DNA from: Rheinheimera baltica DSM 14885
Lineage (GTDB): Bacteria; Pseudomonadota; Gammaproteobacteria; Enterobacterales; Alteromonadaceae
Reading direction: 5' to 3'
Assembly: GCF_000425345.1 (NCBI RefSeq)
Contig: NZ_AUDG01000035.1
Coordinates: 1 to 44,649, forward strand
Length of the DNA: 44,649 nt
The notes below the pieces were generated by a model, which was given only the letters and a program-made list of their open reading frames with translations, searched no databases and had not been told where the DNA came from. Below are positions 17,443 to 25,429 of the stretch, one piece after another. The stretch's first letter is position 1; each line of letters starts with the position of its first letter. The position numbers were made by a program, and so were the translations under genes.

Positions 17443-19106
17443 TGTTTTGCCCTCTTTGGTTGCGGATCTGTGGCCGCTTCGGCTTCAAACACCAAGGCGT
17501 TACTTTGTTGATTCAATGTTTGCAATAATGGCTGCACTTCTCTAAGCACTTGATCCAGAGTTTGCAGATTGCCATTTAACCGGTCATACGCCGCTGATCC
17601 CGGGCTTAATCCCGCTAACATAAGCTGTAAATCCTGCAAGCTTTGCTGCAACTGAGCCGGTAATTGTTGCATCTTAGGGTTGGCCACCAATGCGTCTAAC
17701 TGCGCCACCATACTACTGGCATTTTGCATAAGAATTTGGGTACTTTGCATGGTTTGCTCGCTTTGCACTAAAAGCTGCTCTACCGGTAAATTATTAATTT
17801 TGTCCAGCGCCATCAGCACTTTTTGCTCAATGTTGCTAAGGCCTGAACGGGTGGTCGGCAACATAGGATAACCGGCACTTTGGCTTAGCGAGAATTGCTG
17901 CGCCTGTAACGCTAACAGTTCAACATCCTGCTCAGGCTCCTGATTAATATCTAAATCAATATACAAAGCGCCCGTTAACAAATTGCCGGTTTTCAACGTC
18001 GCATGCATACCCCGCCCTACCGCTTTCTCCAGCTCTTGACGCAATTGTGCTAAGGTGAGGTTTTCATATAACCTTCCAGCCTCAATCCGAATAAGGACAG
18101 GTATTCCCTGCTGTAAAGAAACCTCAAATGGCTTATCAATAGAAAAAAAGAACGGCACACTAGTAACAGTGCCAACACGAACGCCACGATACTCTACCGG
18201 CGCACCGGCTTTTAAGCCTCTAACTGACTCGTCAAAAAACACTAAATATTCAACAAACTCACTGTATAAACCGTCTTGAATACTCTGTTTGTTAGGAAAT
18301 AACTGAAACTCAGTACCATCGGCTACCACACTACCTGCTGGCCAGCCTTGCATCAGGTCAAAACTGACACCTCCTGTGAGTAAAGTAGCCGCAGAACCTA
18401 CATCTACTTGCAAACCTTCTGCGGTAAGATCAACCGAAAAACCACTACTTAGCCAAAAGCGCACGTTTTCAGACACCAACACATCGAAAGGCTCGCGTAT
18501 ATAGAGTTGATACTGAGTGCGGCGCAATGACAGATCAAATTCACTGTATTCGACCGTCCCCACTTCATAGCCACGGTACAGTACCGGGTCACCTGCTGCC
18601 AAACCGCCAGACTCTTTAGTACTTAATACAACTCTAATGCCAGGTGCATCAGCGGGGGCTACCGGCGGTGTGTCTAATAACTGATGTTGTAGTTGCAGTT
18701 GTGTTGAGTCACCAGGTTGCAATTCAATATACACACCGGACAACAAGGTATTTAACCCGGTAATACCGCCTCGACCCACTTGTGGCTTCACTACCCAAAA
18801 TTGAGAATCAGCATTAAGCAACGCCGTAATCGCAGGTTTCATGCGGGCTTTAACAATAACCTGCTTTAAATCCCTGCTAAGCTCCACCGATACCACCTGG
18901 CCGATATCAACACTGCGACTTTTAATCTGGGTTTTACCAGCAATAATGCCCTCTGCATCAGCAGTTAAAAGCGTAAGCAAAGCCCCTTGTTGTTGTTGAT
19001 GGTTGTATAGCATCCATAAACCAATCAGCACTGCTGCTATGGGTACCACCCAGATGGGTGACAATTGTCTGATGCGACTTATTTTAGCCATTTTTGGTTG
19101 CGTCAA
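17439..19106 (-). CDS. pqiB: PqiB, MCE-domain periplasmic tunnel protein
   Basis: 555 residues: one N-terminal membrane span (LSPIWVVPIAAVLIGLWMLY, about 15-34) followed by repeated MCE domains (first near ADAEGIIAGKTQIKSRSVDIG, second near TKESGGLAAGDPVLYRGYEVG, third near DESVRGLKAGAPVEYRGVRVG) and a long helical C-terminal part rich in Gln/Leu. In E. coli, hexameric PqiB forms a syringe-like tunnel between the membranes for lipid transfer. The start is a TTG at 19106 backed by a perfect AAGGGAG 6 nt upstream (19113-19119); an ATG five codons later is 21 nt from that site. It overlaps pqiA by 23 bp. Confidence 0.93.
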   Translation of the reverse strand: MTQPKMAKISRIRQLSPIWVVPIAAVLIGLWMLYNHQQQQGALLTLLTADAEGIIAGKTQIKSRSVDIGQVVSVELSRDLKQVIVKARMKPAITALLNADSQFWVVKPQVGRGGITGLNTLLSGVYIELQPGDSTQLQLQHQLLDTPPVAPADAPGIRVVLSTKESGGLAAGDPVLYRGYEVGTVEYSEFDLSLRRTQYQLYIREPFDVLVSENVRFWLSSGFSVDLTAEGLQVDVGSAATLLTGGVSFDLMQGWPAGSVVADGTEFQLFPNKQSIQDGLYSEFVEYLVFFDESVRGLKAGAPVEYRGVRVGTVTSVPFFFSIDKPFEVSLQQGIPVLIRIEAGRLYENLTLAQLRQELEKAVGRGMHATLKTGNLLTGALYIDLDINQEPEQDVELLALQAQQFSLSQSAGYPMLPTTRSGLSNIEQKVLMALDKINNLPVEQLLVQSEQTMQSTQILMQNASSMVAQLDALVANPKMQQLPAQLQQSLQDLQLMLAGLSPGSAAYDRLNGNLQTLDQVLREVQPLLQTLNQQSNALVFEAEAATDPQPKRAKQ

Positions 19107-20391
19107 AACGGACTCCCTTCTGCTCTGTTAACGGGTCCCATAATAATCTGGGGTCAAAACTCAATGCGGCTAGCATGGTTAAAATAACCACGGATGCAAA
19201 GACTAATGCACCAACTCCGGGATAAACACTCATTAGTAAATCAAACCTAACCAACGCGGCCATAATGGCAACAACCAGCACATCTACCATAGACCATCGC
19301 CCAACCCAATCTACTAAACGGTAAATCTGGGTGGAATATCGCTGGCGCTGCGAAAAAGGCAGGCGGGTTAAATAACATAACCAAAACATAATCACTATTT
19401 TTACAACGGGCACTACAACGCTGGCAATTAAAATGATAATAGCTACGGGATAAGCACCATCCTGCCACATTAATATCAAGCCACTAACAATGGTTGAGTC
19501 AGTTGTTTCGCCAAAGGAGACAGTACGCATTATGGGTAATAAATTTGCAGGGATATACAGTAAGGTGGCCGCAATAAGCAAAGCCAACGTATTTTGCATA
19601 CTGGCACGTTGACGCAGCCTGACTTTAGTATGACAACGACTACAGTGAGTTTGTGTTACCGGCACCATAGCGGTACACACCTTACACAGCTTTAGGTTTT
19701 GTGCCAGGCCTGTTTTACCAACATTAGCGGCAACCTGAGGCACAGGAGACGGTGCGATTTTTGACCACAATTCTCGACGGTCTATAACTTGAAATGCCCT
19801 TAAATGCAGCAGACAAAACAAACAAAACGCCCAGAAACTGTTACCGAGCGATATCTCTGAATCGGCGACTAATTTTACAAAACTAATAATTAATCCCATC
19901 AAAAAAATATCTACCATGCTCCATGGCTTTAGCATATAGAGCACTCTGGCTACCCAGGTTCGCGCTGGTAACGAATACAACATACCAAGCTTGAGGTAAA
20001 TAATGGCAAACATGCACGCCGCAGGAACCGCCTGAATTAATAACCAGATCAGAATAGCCAACGATTGATGATGCTCAGCAAACAACACTGACGAGGTATC
20101 GAAGAAATGCATTTCATTACTGTTGCCCGCAGCGAACATACTGACAAAAGGAAATAGATTAGCCAGCAGCAACATAAATAACGCTGAAGCCGCAAATAAC
20201 ATTGGCCGCATTACCGATTCAGGATGACAGGCATCCAGATGGTGTCCGCATCTGGCACAATCAGCTTCTTCTCCGGGTTTAAGCGCTGGCAGATGCTGTA
20301 CCAAATCACAATGAGGACACATTGCAAGCTCAGTAGCGGTATCGCAAGACACCGCTACTGATTGATGATCAAAAGTCTGGAGTGTTGTCAC
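19084..20391 (-). CDS. pqiA: PqiA, inner-membrane subunit of the Pqi system
   Basis: 435 residues in two similar halves. Each begins with a zinc-ribbon-like Cys motif (CPHC 25-28 with CARC 45-48; KVCTAM/CSRCH in the second half) followed by four membrane spans with the PWSMVDIFLMG and GRWSMVDVLVVAIMAALV signatures of the PqiA/YebS family. It forms the inner-membrane base for the PqiB MCE tunnel. It is the first gene of the operon; in E. coli the homologous operon answers to paraquat via SoxRS and to membrane stress, but no soxbox was identified here. Confidence 0.94.
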   Translation of the reverse strand: MTTLQTFDHQSVAVSCDTATELAMCPHCDLVQHLPALKPGEEADCARCGHHLDACHPESVMRPMLFAASALFMLLLANLFPFVSMFAAGNSNEMHFFDTSSVLFAEHHQSLAILIWLLIQAVPAACMFAIIYLKLGMLYSLPARTWVARVLYMLKPWSMVDIFLMGLIISFVKLVADSEISLGNSFWAFCLFCLLHLRAFQVIDRRELWSKIAPSPVPQVAANVGKTGLAQNLKLCKVCTAMVPVTQTHCSRCHTKVRLRQRASMQNTLALLIAATLLYIPANLLPIMRTVSFGETTDSTIVSGLILMWQDGAYPVAIIILIASVVVPVVKIVIMFWLCYLTRLPFSQRQRYSTQIYRLVDWVGRWSMVDVLVVAIMAALVRFDLLMSVYPGVGALVFASVVILTMLAALSFDPRLLWDPLTEQKGVRFDATKNG

Positions 20392-20539
20392 GTGTCAGGC
20401 TTACCCGTCTTAAGACAGAAATGCAGTAGTAGCAGAGCAAAACTAATCTCTGCCTGAGTAAAACTGCTGATATGCATTAGCAATTTATAGCATAATCACA
20501 AGCGCTTAGCGATGGCGTGAAACAGGATGCATCAATTAA

Positions 20540-21763
20540 TTAATGTTTAGGGTTGAGCAAACAGTTTGCATAGTAGGTCGTTGTTGCAGGCCAATCGGAG
20601 AACACGCCTATTACCCCAACGTCCTGTGCCAATACATCTAATAACTGTAATACTGCACTATCATCGGTTGCAGTTAAAGGCAGCGACTGATAATACCAAT
20701 CGCCCCCTGTTTTCAGTGGGGCAGACCGCTCTAAACTCCAGGCAATAATCTTTAAGCCGGCGGCTTTAGCGGCTAGCGCATAGCGGGATGGCACAATTTT
20801 ACCCTTTTGCTCAGTCACTAATACCCACAAAGGCGGCGCAATAATATTTAATCCGGCATCTTTTAGTTGCTGCATAGAAGGTTGCCAACTATCAGGCTGC
20901 ATAGCATCAAAGCCCGGCTGTTCGTAACGCTCATCCAACCAAATAGCCTGGCGGCCAAACTCAGGCTCAAATGTTAACCAATATTCAATATCTTGCCAGT
21001 TAAAAGACTGCAGATACACCTGAGATGGCGGCACGCCAGATGCTTTATAGTCATCTACCAGCTGCTGCGCATACTGCTGTTGGCTGTAACGGCTATTAAA
21101 TGGCATAGGGACCTCAGCTTGTTTTAGCTCCGGCACCATCTTCACCCCTTGTTGCTTAAACAATGCCACGGACTCTTGATGTGTCATTGGCTTGGCGCAC
21201 TGTGTATATAACTCAGTACGCCATACTGGAGTACCCTTTACATAGTCTGCTACCTGTTGCGCGGCAGTGTTTACGCCATCCATTTTCGCACATAAACTGC
21301 TGAACTCCGCCACGGTAATATCACTGGTACAGCAACGCGCAGAGGCACTGGTGCCAGTTGTGGGATCGGCTGCAACAAAAGGTTGAGAGCATTTCTCTGC
21401 CAGTGTCGGACGCAAAAGGATATCGGTAGTCTGATGTAAATCGCACTGGGCATGCCGACACACTAACTGCTGATCTGCCGTAAAGGCGACATCACATTCA
21501 ACCATGCCAGCCCCCATCGTTATTGCCGCCTGATAAGACTCAAGGCTATGCTCCGGAAACATCAATGGCGCGCCACGATGCGCTATTGAAAAATCGCTGC
21601 GATAAAACGTATTGTGCTGGCAAGCTTGCAAGCGTTGTTTCAAATCGCTCTCAGGCAGCTGTTGTAGCAAATAAGTAGGCCTTACACCGGGCTGTGCCGT
21701 GGGCAACGTTCCCTGACACGCCACTAACAGCATAAGCATGATCAATAGCCAGTAAAATTTCAT
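20540..21763 (-). CDS. Lipoprotein glycerophosphodiester phosphodiesterase
   Basis: 407 residues from an ATG with AGGAGG just upstream; an ORF start at 21826 would add residues with no signal character. The start gives MKFYWLLIMLMLLVAC, a lipoprotein signal with Cys16. The GDPD domain has the catalytic His62 in IAHRG, Glu71 in FPEHS, Glu89 and Asp91 in MVECDVAFT, and His104 in VCRHAQCD. An inserted region (about 120-185) has several cysteines, seen in some lipoprotein homologues. It would release glycerol-3-phosphate from phospholipid head groups at the cell surface or in the periplasm. It is divergent from a TonB receptor gene, a pairing that suggests a joint role in nutrient scavenging, but this is inference. 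Confidence 0.88.
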   Translation of the reverse strand: MKFYWLLIMLMLLVACQGTLPTAQPGVRPTYLLQQLPESDLKQRLQACQHNTFYRSDFSIAHRGAPLMFPEHSLESYQAAITMGAGMVECDVAFTADQQLVCRHAQCDLHQTTDILLRPTLAEKCSQPFVAADPTTGTSASARCCTSDITVAEFSSLCAKMDGVNTAAQQVADYVKGTPVWRTELYTQCAKPMTHQESVALFKQQGVKMVPELKQAEVPMPFNSRYSQQQYAQQLVDDYKASGVPPSQVYLQSFNWQDIEYWLTFEPEFGRQAIWLDERYEQPGFDAMQPDSWQPSMQQLKDAGLNIIAPPLWVLVTEQKGKIVPSRYALAAKAAGLKIIAWSLERSAPLKTGGDWYYQSLPLTATDDSAVLQLLDVLAQDVGVIGVFSDWPATTTYYANCLLNPKH

Positions 21764-21982
21764 CATCCCTCCTACATCCCCACCCCAAAGTAGCGATAGC
21801 CTAATATCGCTGTATGACATTAGCATTACTCAATCTCACTGGCTTGTCATAAAAAAAACACATTAGCTACACAGTAACCACATTTTATCGTCATATATTT
21901 TACACACTCCCTCTGCACAATAAGCCGCCGTCGACAAGCTCGTCTGACCACAACAAGATCAACGCTTTTAGGGAGAATTATT

Positions 21983-24318
21983 GTGCCTAACCTTAGGTTA
22001 AATACCATCACGCTGGCTATTGCTGGTCTATTGTCTGCTTCACTGCAAGCACAAGACAACACCATAGCGAATAACGAGACTGACGTAGAAGTACTTTCTG
22101 TGGAAGGAAAACGTGTTAGCTATGCCAATAACAGTACAGACAACAACATAAATACCAGCAGGCACCTATTTCCAATGTACTGGATTTGGTGAACAATCTG
22201 CCGGGTGTGAATGTAGGTCAAGGCGATGCATTTGGCAGTGATGACTACACCACAACGATAAGTTTGCGCGGCTTTGTGATTGATAGAGCGGATCAGCAGT
22301 TGGGGATCACCGTAGATGGTGTACCCAATGGTGGCTCAGGCTATGCCGGTGGCAGTAAAGCTAACCGTTATATGGACAGTGAAAACACCCGCTATGTCGA
22401 AGTAGGACAAGGTGCGTCCGACATTGCTTCTGCATCACTGGATGCGCTGGGTGGCACACTTAACTTTGTCTCCGCTAACCCGGAGATGCAGCGCGGCGCC
22501 AGAGTGGGTGTTTCAAATGGTAGCCACAACGCACGGCGTTATTTTGCCCGTTATGATAGCGGCGAGATTTTCGGTAATACCACGGCTTATTTCAGTGTGT
22601 CCGACAGCTATAACAGCCGCTGGATCGGCAGTGGCAGCAATGGTTACAGTGACAGAATTCACCTTGAAGCCAAAAGTATCACTGAATTGGATTCAGGCCG
22701 CATTACAGCCCGGGTATCCTATGACGACACGCATGAAGATAATTATCAGCCAATCTCTCTGGCCCATTTTGCCAAAACACCGCGCTGGGATGGCCTGACG
22801 AACGCCTGGACTGGCGCTCCTGACATCGACCAGAATTTTGCTGAAACCTGGTCAACCTTACGAGAAAATACCTTAGTTTATGTTAAAGGTGAGTTTGATT
22901 TATCTGACAGCATCGCGCTTGAGATCACGCCCTATTTGCATTTGCAAAATGGTCGTGGCGACTGGATGCCAAACTATCAGGTGTATACAACAGATGCATC
23001 AGGTAATCGGATTACCAAAGGCACCGGTGCAAACATGCAGCGCTACCGCTACATTGACGTAAACGGCTTACCTATTCTGGATCCCAATGCCGACACCACT
23101 GATGCAACCCGTGTAGCCTCTTACCGACATACACATTATGAAAAGCAACGTTTTGGTACCACGGCTAACTTGCAGTGGGACCTTGAGATGCATCAGCTAC
23201 GCATGGGTATTTGGCTGGAGCAGCAAAAACGTAATCAAACCCGCGACTGGCACAACATTATCGATCCGAAGATTTATCATTACTTTGATAAAACACCTTA
23301 CTGGGTGCAGTTTGATGATGATTACACCAATAAGGTCTTTAAATACTACCTGCAAGACAACATAACGTTTGGAAATTTACAACTTACACTCGGTGTACAA
23401 CAATATCTGGTTGATGTAAGCCGCACCGATGATCTTAATGGTAAAGGCAAAGACAGTGTCGATAGCGATTCTTCACTATTGCCCAGTGCCGGCGTGGTTT
23501 ACTCGCTAAACGATCACATTGAGATATTTAGTGGTTACGTTAAAAACTTCAAAGCGATATCAGACGGCCCACTGGAAAATAAAAAATCAGCAGAGCTAAG
23601 CAGTTTAAAACCCGAAACAGCAACAAATCTGGACTTGGGTATCCGCTACTCTAGTGACGTCGTCAGCATGTCGACATCGCTTTACCGGGTGAAATTTAAT
23701 AACCGTATTGTCCAACTACGTTACCAAACCACTGCAGACGGCACACCAAACTATCTTGCTGAGGGCGACGGCGATTTTGATAACGTTGGCGGCGTAACTG
23801 CAACAGGCTTTGAAGCGAATATCAACTGGCGCTTAAACCCAAATTTAAGCATTACCAGTGCGATAACAGTGAATAACGCCGAATATTCTGAAGATGTCGC
23901 GGCCAGCAAAGAAGGCGCTGACGGAGAGCAATTATTAGTAAAGGATTATCGCAAAGGCGACAAGCTTGCAGGTATACCGGAGAAAATGCTGACATTGTCG
24001 TTAGACTATAATGATGCTGGCTATCGCGCCGGCATCAGTGGCAAATACGTGGCTGATTACTACGGTGCAGCTAAACATAGCTTTACGGCCAATGGCGGTG
24101 AAGCCTGGAATAAAGACACTATCTCAGCGCACACTATTTTTAATGCTTATTTAGGGTATGAAAAAGATCTGGGTGCTGCAAGCCCGTTTAAGTCTGTTGA
24201 TTTAGCCTTAGTGATGAACAACCTGACCGATAAAAGCTATATTACCGGTGGTAGCGAAGGCGCTTATCTGATTGGTGCAGGGCGCACAGCAAGCTTTACT
24301 GTTAGTTTGGGCTTCTAA
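21983..24318 (+). pseudogene. TonB-dependent outer-membrane receptor, frameshifted near the N terminus
   Basis: Two overlapping frames make up one receptor gene. The first (from a GTG at 21983 with AGGGAG 7 nt upstream, to TGA at 22190-22192) encodes a signal peptide (LAIAGLLSASLQAQ) and the start of the plug domain (VEVLSVEGKRVSYANN). The rest, in the -1 frame, opens after a stop at 22129-22131 and runs to 24318: it resumes with APISNVLDLVNNLPGVNVGQG, SLRGFVIDR and the barrel, ending in GRTASFTVSLGF with a terminal Phe as usual for outer-membrane barrels. The frame change lies between about 22132 and 22160; one missing base near TACCAGCAG would restore NTQQAPIS. Either a real inactivating mutation or a sequencing error. 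The transported compound cannot be deduced. Confidence 0.85.
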
Positions 24319-24414
24319 CCCGCCTGCGTCAGTTTGTCCCAGGCTAAAATGAAAAAAACCCGCTAAGGCGTTAGCCGTAGCGGGTTCTTCGTATAGGGTG
24401 GACGCAGGAGGATT
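24311..24414. repeat. Copy A of a 104-bp direct repeat (tRNA-Arg tail plus terminator)
   Basis: This stretch repeats at 24499-24602 with an offset of 188 bp and only a few mismatches. It holds the final bases of the receptor gene, a terminator hairpin (24359-24384 with A-run 24352-24358) and, at 24397-24414, the 3' end of a tRNA-Arg gene (minus strand AATCCTCCTGCGTCCACC) with no matching 5' part. It appears to be the remnant of a second tRNA-Arg. Confidence 0.93.
24352..24384 (-). terminator. Second copy of the tRNA-type terminator, next to the receptor gene
   Basis: Same hairpin and U-run as at 24540-24572, lying 34 bp past the receptor stop. On the plus strand the stem is followed by TTCTTC, so it may also serve the convergent receptor transcript. 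Confidence 0.85.
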
Positions 24415-24484
24415 GCTAGCGGCTATCCTGCCGCTAGCCCTTCGGGCCAGCTTACACTGTGCCAATTTGCTCCCGGCAAATTGG
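24415..24484. repeat. Cluster of perfect hairpins between the repeat copies
   Basis: GCTAGCGGC-tatcct-GCCGCTAGC (24415-24438), GCCC-ttc-GGGC (24436-24446) and CCAATTTGC-tcccg-GCAAATTGG (24462-24484) form three consecutive stems in the unique segment between copies A and B. They encode no protein that can be supported. Role unknown; could be mRNA-end or REP-like structures. Confidence 0.8.
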
Positions 24485-24498
24485 TCGAACCTTGCGGA

Positions 24499-24602
24499 GC
24501 TTCTCACCCGCCTGCGTCAGTTTGTCCCAGGCTAAAATGAAAAAAACCCGCTAAGGCGTTAGCCGTAGCGGGTTCTTCGTAAATGGTGGACGCAGGAGGA
24601 TT
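24499..24602. repeat. Copy B of the 104-bp direct repeat (runs into the intact tRNA-Arg)
   Basis: Partner of 24311-24414. Its last 19 bases are the 3' end of the intact tRNA-Arg gene on the minus strand, so the duplicated unit is tRNA tail plus downstream terminator. Confidence 0.93.
24540..24572 (-). terminator. Rho-independent terminator of the csrA-tRNA unit
   Basis: Read on the minus strand, CCCGCTAcGGC-taac-GCCtTAGCGGG forms a stem with one mismatch followed by seven U (A-run 24540-24546). It lies 11 nt past the tRNA-Arg CCA end. An identical copy sits at 24352-24384. Confidence 0.92.
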
Positions 24603-24660
24603 CGAACCTCCGACCGCTCGGTTCGTAGCCGAGTACTCTATCCAGCTGAGCTATGCGTCC
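24584..24660 (-). tRNA. tRNA-Arg (anticodon ACG)
   Basis: A 77-nt cloverleaf including an encoded CCA: acceptor GGACGCA/TGCGTCC, anticodon stem CTCGG/CCGAG with loop CTACGAA, and T arm GGAGG-TTCGAAT-CCTCC. Anticodon ACG (wobble A probably converted to inosine) reads CGU/CGC/CGA. In E. coli the same isoacceptor lies in tandem copies after serV and csrA, matching the order here. Confidence 0.97.
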
Positions 24661-24671
24661 ATCTGAAAAAC

Positions 24672-24761
24672 TGGCGGAGAAAGAGGGATTCGAACCCTCG
24701 ATAGAGTTTCCCCTATACACCCTTAGCAGGGGTGCGCCTTCAGCCACTCGGCCATTTCTCC
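24672..24761 (-). tRNA. tRNA-Ser (anticodon GCT)
   Basis: A 90-nt class II tRNA with encoded CCA: acceptor GGAGAAA/TTTCTCC, anticodon stem-loop CCCCTGCTAAGGGG, a long variable arm and T arm GAGGG-TTCGAAT-CCCTC. GCT reads AGU/AGC serine codons. It corresponds to serV downstream of csrA in E. coli. Confidence 0.97.
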
Positions 24762-24926
24762 GCTCTGTGTTGCGGCGTGTATATTAATGTCTCAGGAAAA
24801 TAAGTCAAACAATTTTTGGTAATCAAAAGTGCGTTTGTCGACCTTTTAAGCAATTCACCGATAATGAGTCATAAAACGTACAAAAACGGCATAAATCATC
24901 AGCAAGGCACGAAAGCAAAACGTAAT

Positions 24927-25127
24927 TTAGTTGTCCTCACCATAAGTTGAGCTTGAATCGCCTTTTTCAGCTTGGATACGCATATAAATCTCTTCGCGAT
25001 GCACTGATACTTCTTTTGGTGCGTTAACACCAATACGTACCTGATTTCCCTTTACACCTAACACAGTCACCGTAACTTCATCACCTATCATCAGTGTCTC
25101 ACCTACACGACGAGTAAGAATTAGCAT
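24927..25127 (-). CDS. csrA: Carbon storage regulator CsrA (RsmA)
   Basis: 66 residues beginning [16 protein letters not shown], then [20 protein letters not shown] and [15 protein letters not shown], which match CsrA almost residue for residue; Leu4 and Arg44-type RNA-contact residues (here in VHREEI) are kept. The dimer binds GGA motifs in mRNA leaders and controls translation of metabolic, motility and biofilm genes. The start at 25127 rather than 25175 is fixed by homology and by GGAG about 8 nt upstream. The acidic/serine tail ([11 protein letters not shown]) is variable in the family. It lies between alaS and tRNA-Ser as in E. coli. Confidence 0.98.
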   Translation of the reverse strand: MLILTRRVGETLMIGDEVTVTVLGVKGNQVRIGVNAPKEVSVHREEIYMRIQAEKGDSSSTYGEDN

Positions 25128-25429
25128 TCGTTTGCTCCTTTTTCCTTTTATCCAGCGCGGATCACACCGGGACATAAACTATAAGCGCCGTATCATAACT
25201 CAGCTTCTAAGCCGATTAAAAGTAAAGCGTTTAATTAATTAGCGTTCAAACCCAGCATTTCTGCTAGTTTGCTAACAATAATGTTGCAACATGTCATAGT
25301 GGAATGACAAATAGACACCCTTTGCTTCTGATCTGGGCACAACCGTTGACATATCTCCATGCCAAAACTCAGCCTCAGGAACAGTAAAGAAGGACTTTCT
25401 TGCCCTTCTTTATCAGCGATTTAAGCAGT
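25128..25429. other. 302-bp spacer between alaS and csrA
   Basis: No gene is seen. Near alaS, TAAAGAAGG/CCTTCTTTA (25385-25393 and 25404-25412) forms a weak stem that may end alaS mRNA. A perfect 12-bp palindrome ATGTTGCAACAT lies at 25281-25292. The part nearest csrA should contain its promoters, but none stands out. Confidence 0.5.

Noticed and set aside
21855..21880. Pho box before the GDPD/receptor genes
   Set aside because: A TTGTCATA half-site followed by an A-run is present near 21845-21865, but the second half-site does not match CTGTCA, so a PhoB site cannot be supported.
22132..22192. Programmed -1 ribosomal frameshift joining the two receptor frames
   Set aside because: The shift direction fits, but no slippery heptamer (X XXY YYZ) or following stable stem is seen in the overlap, and receptors of this kind are not known to use recoding.
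24208..24507. 99-codon minus-strand ORF across the repeat region
   Set aside because: It overlaps the receptor 3' end, terminator copy A and the hairpin cluster; codon content and lack of a ribosome site mark it as chance.
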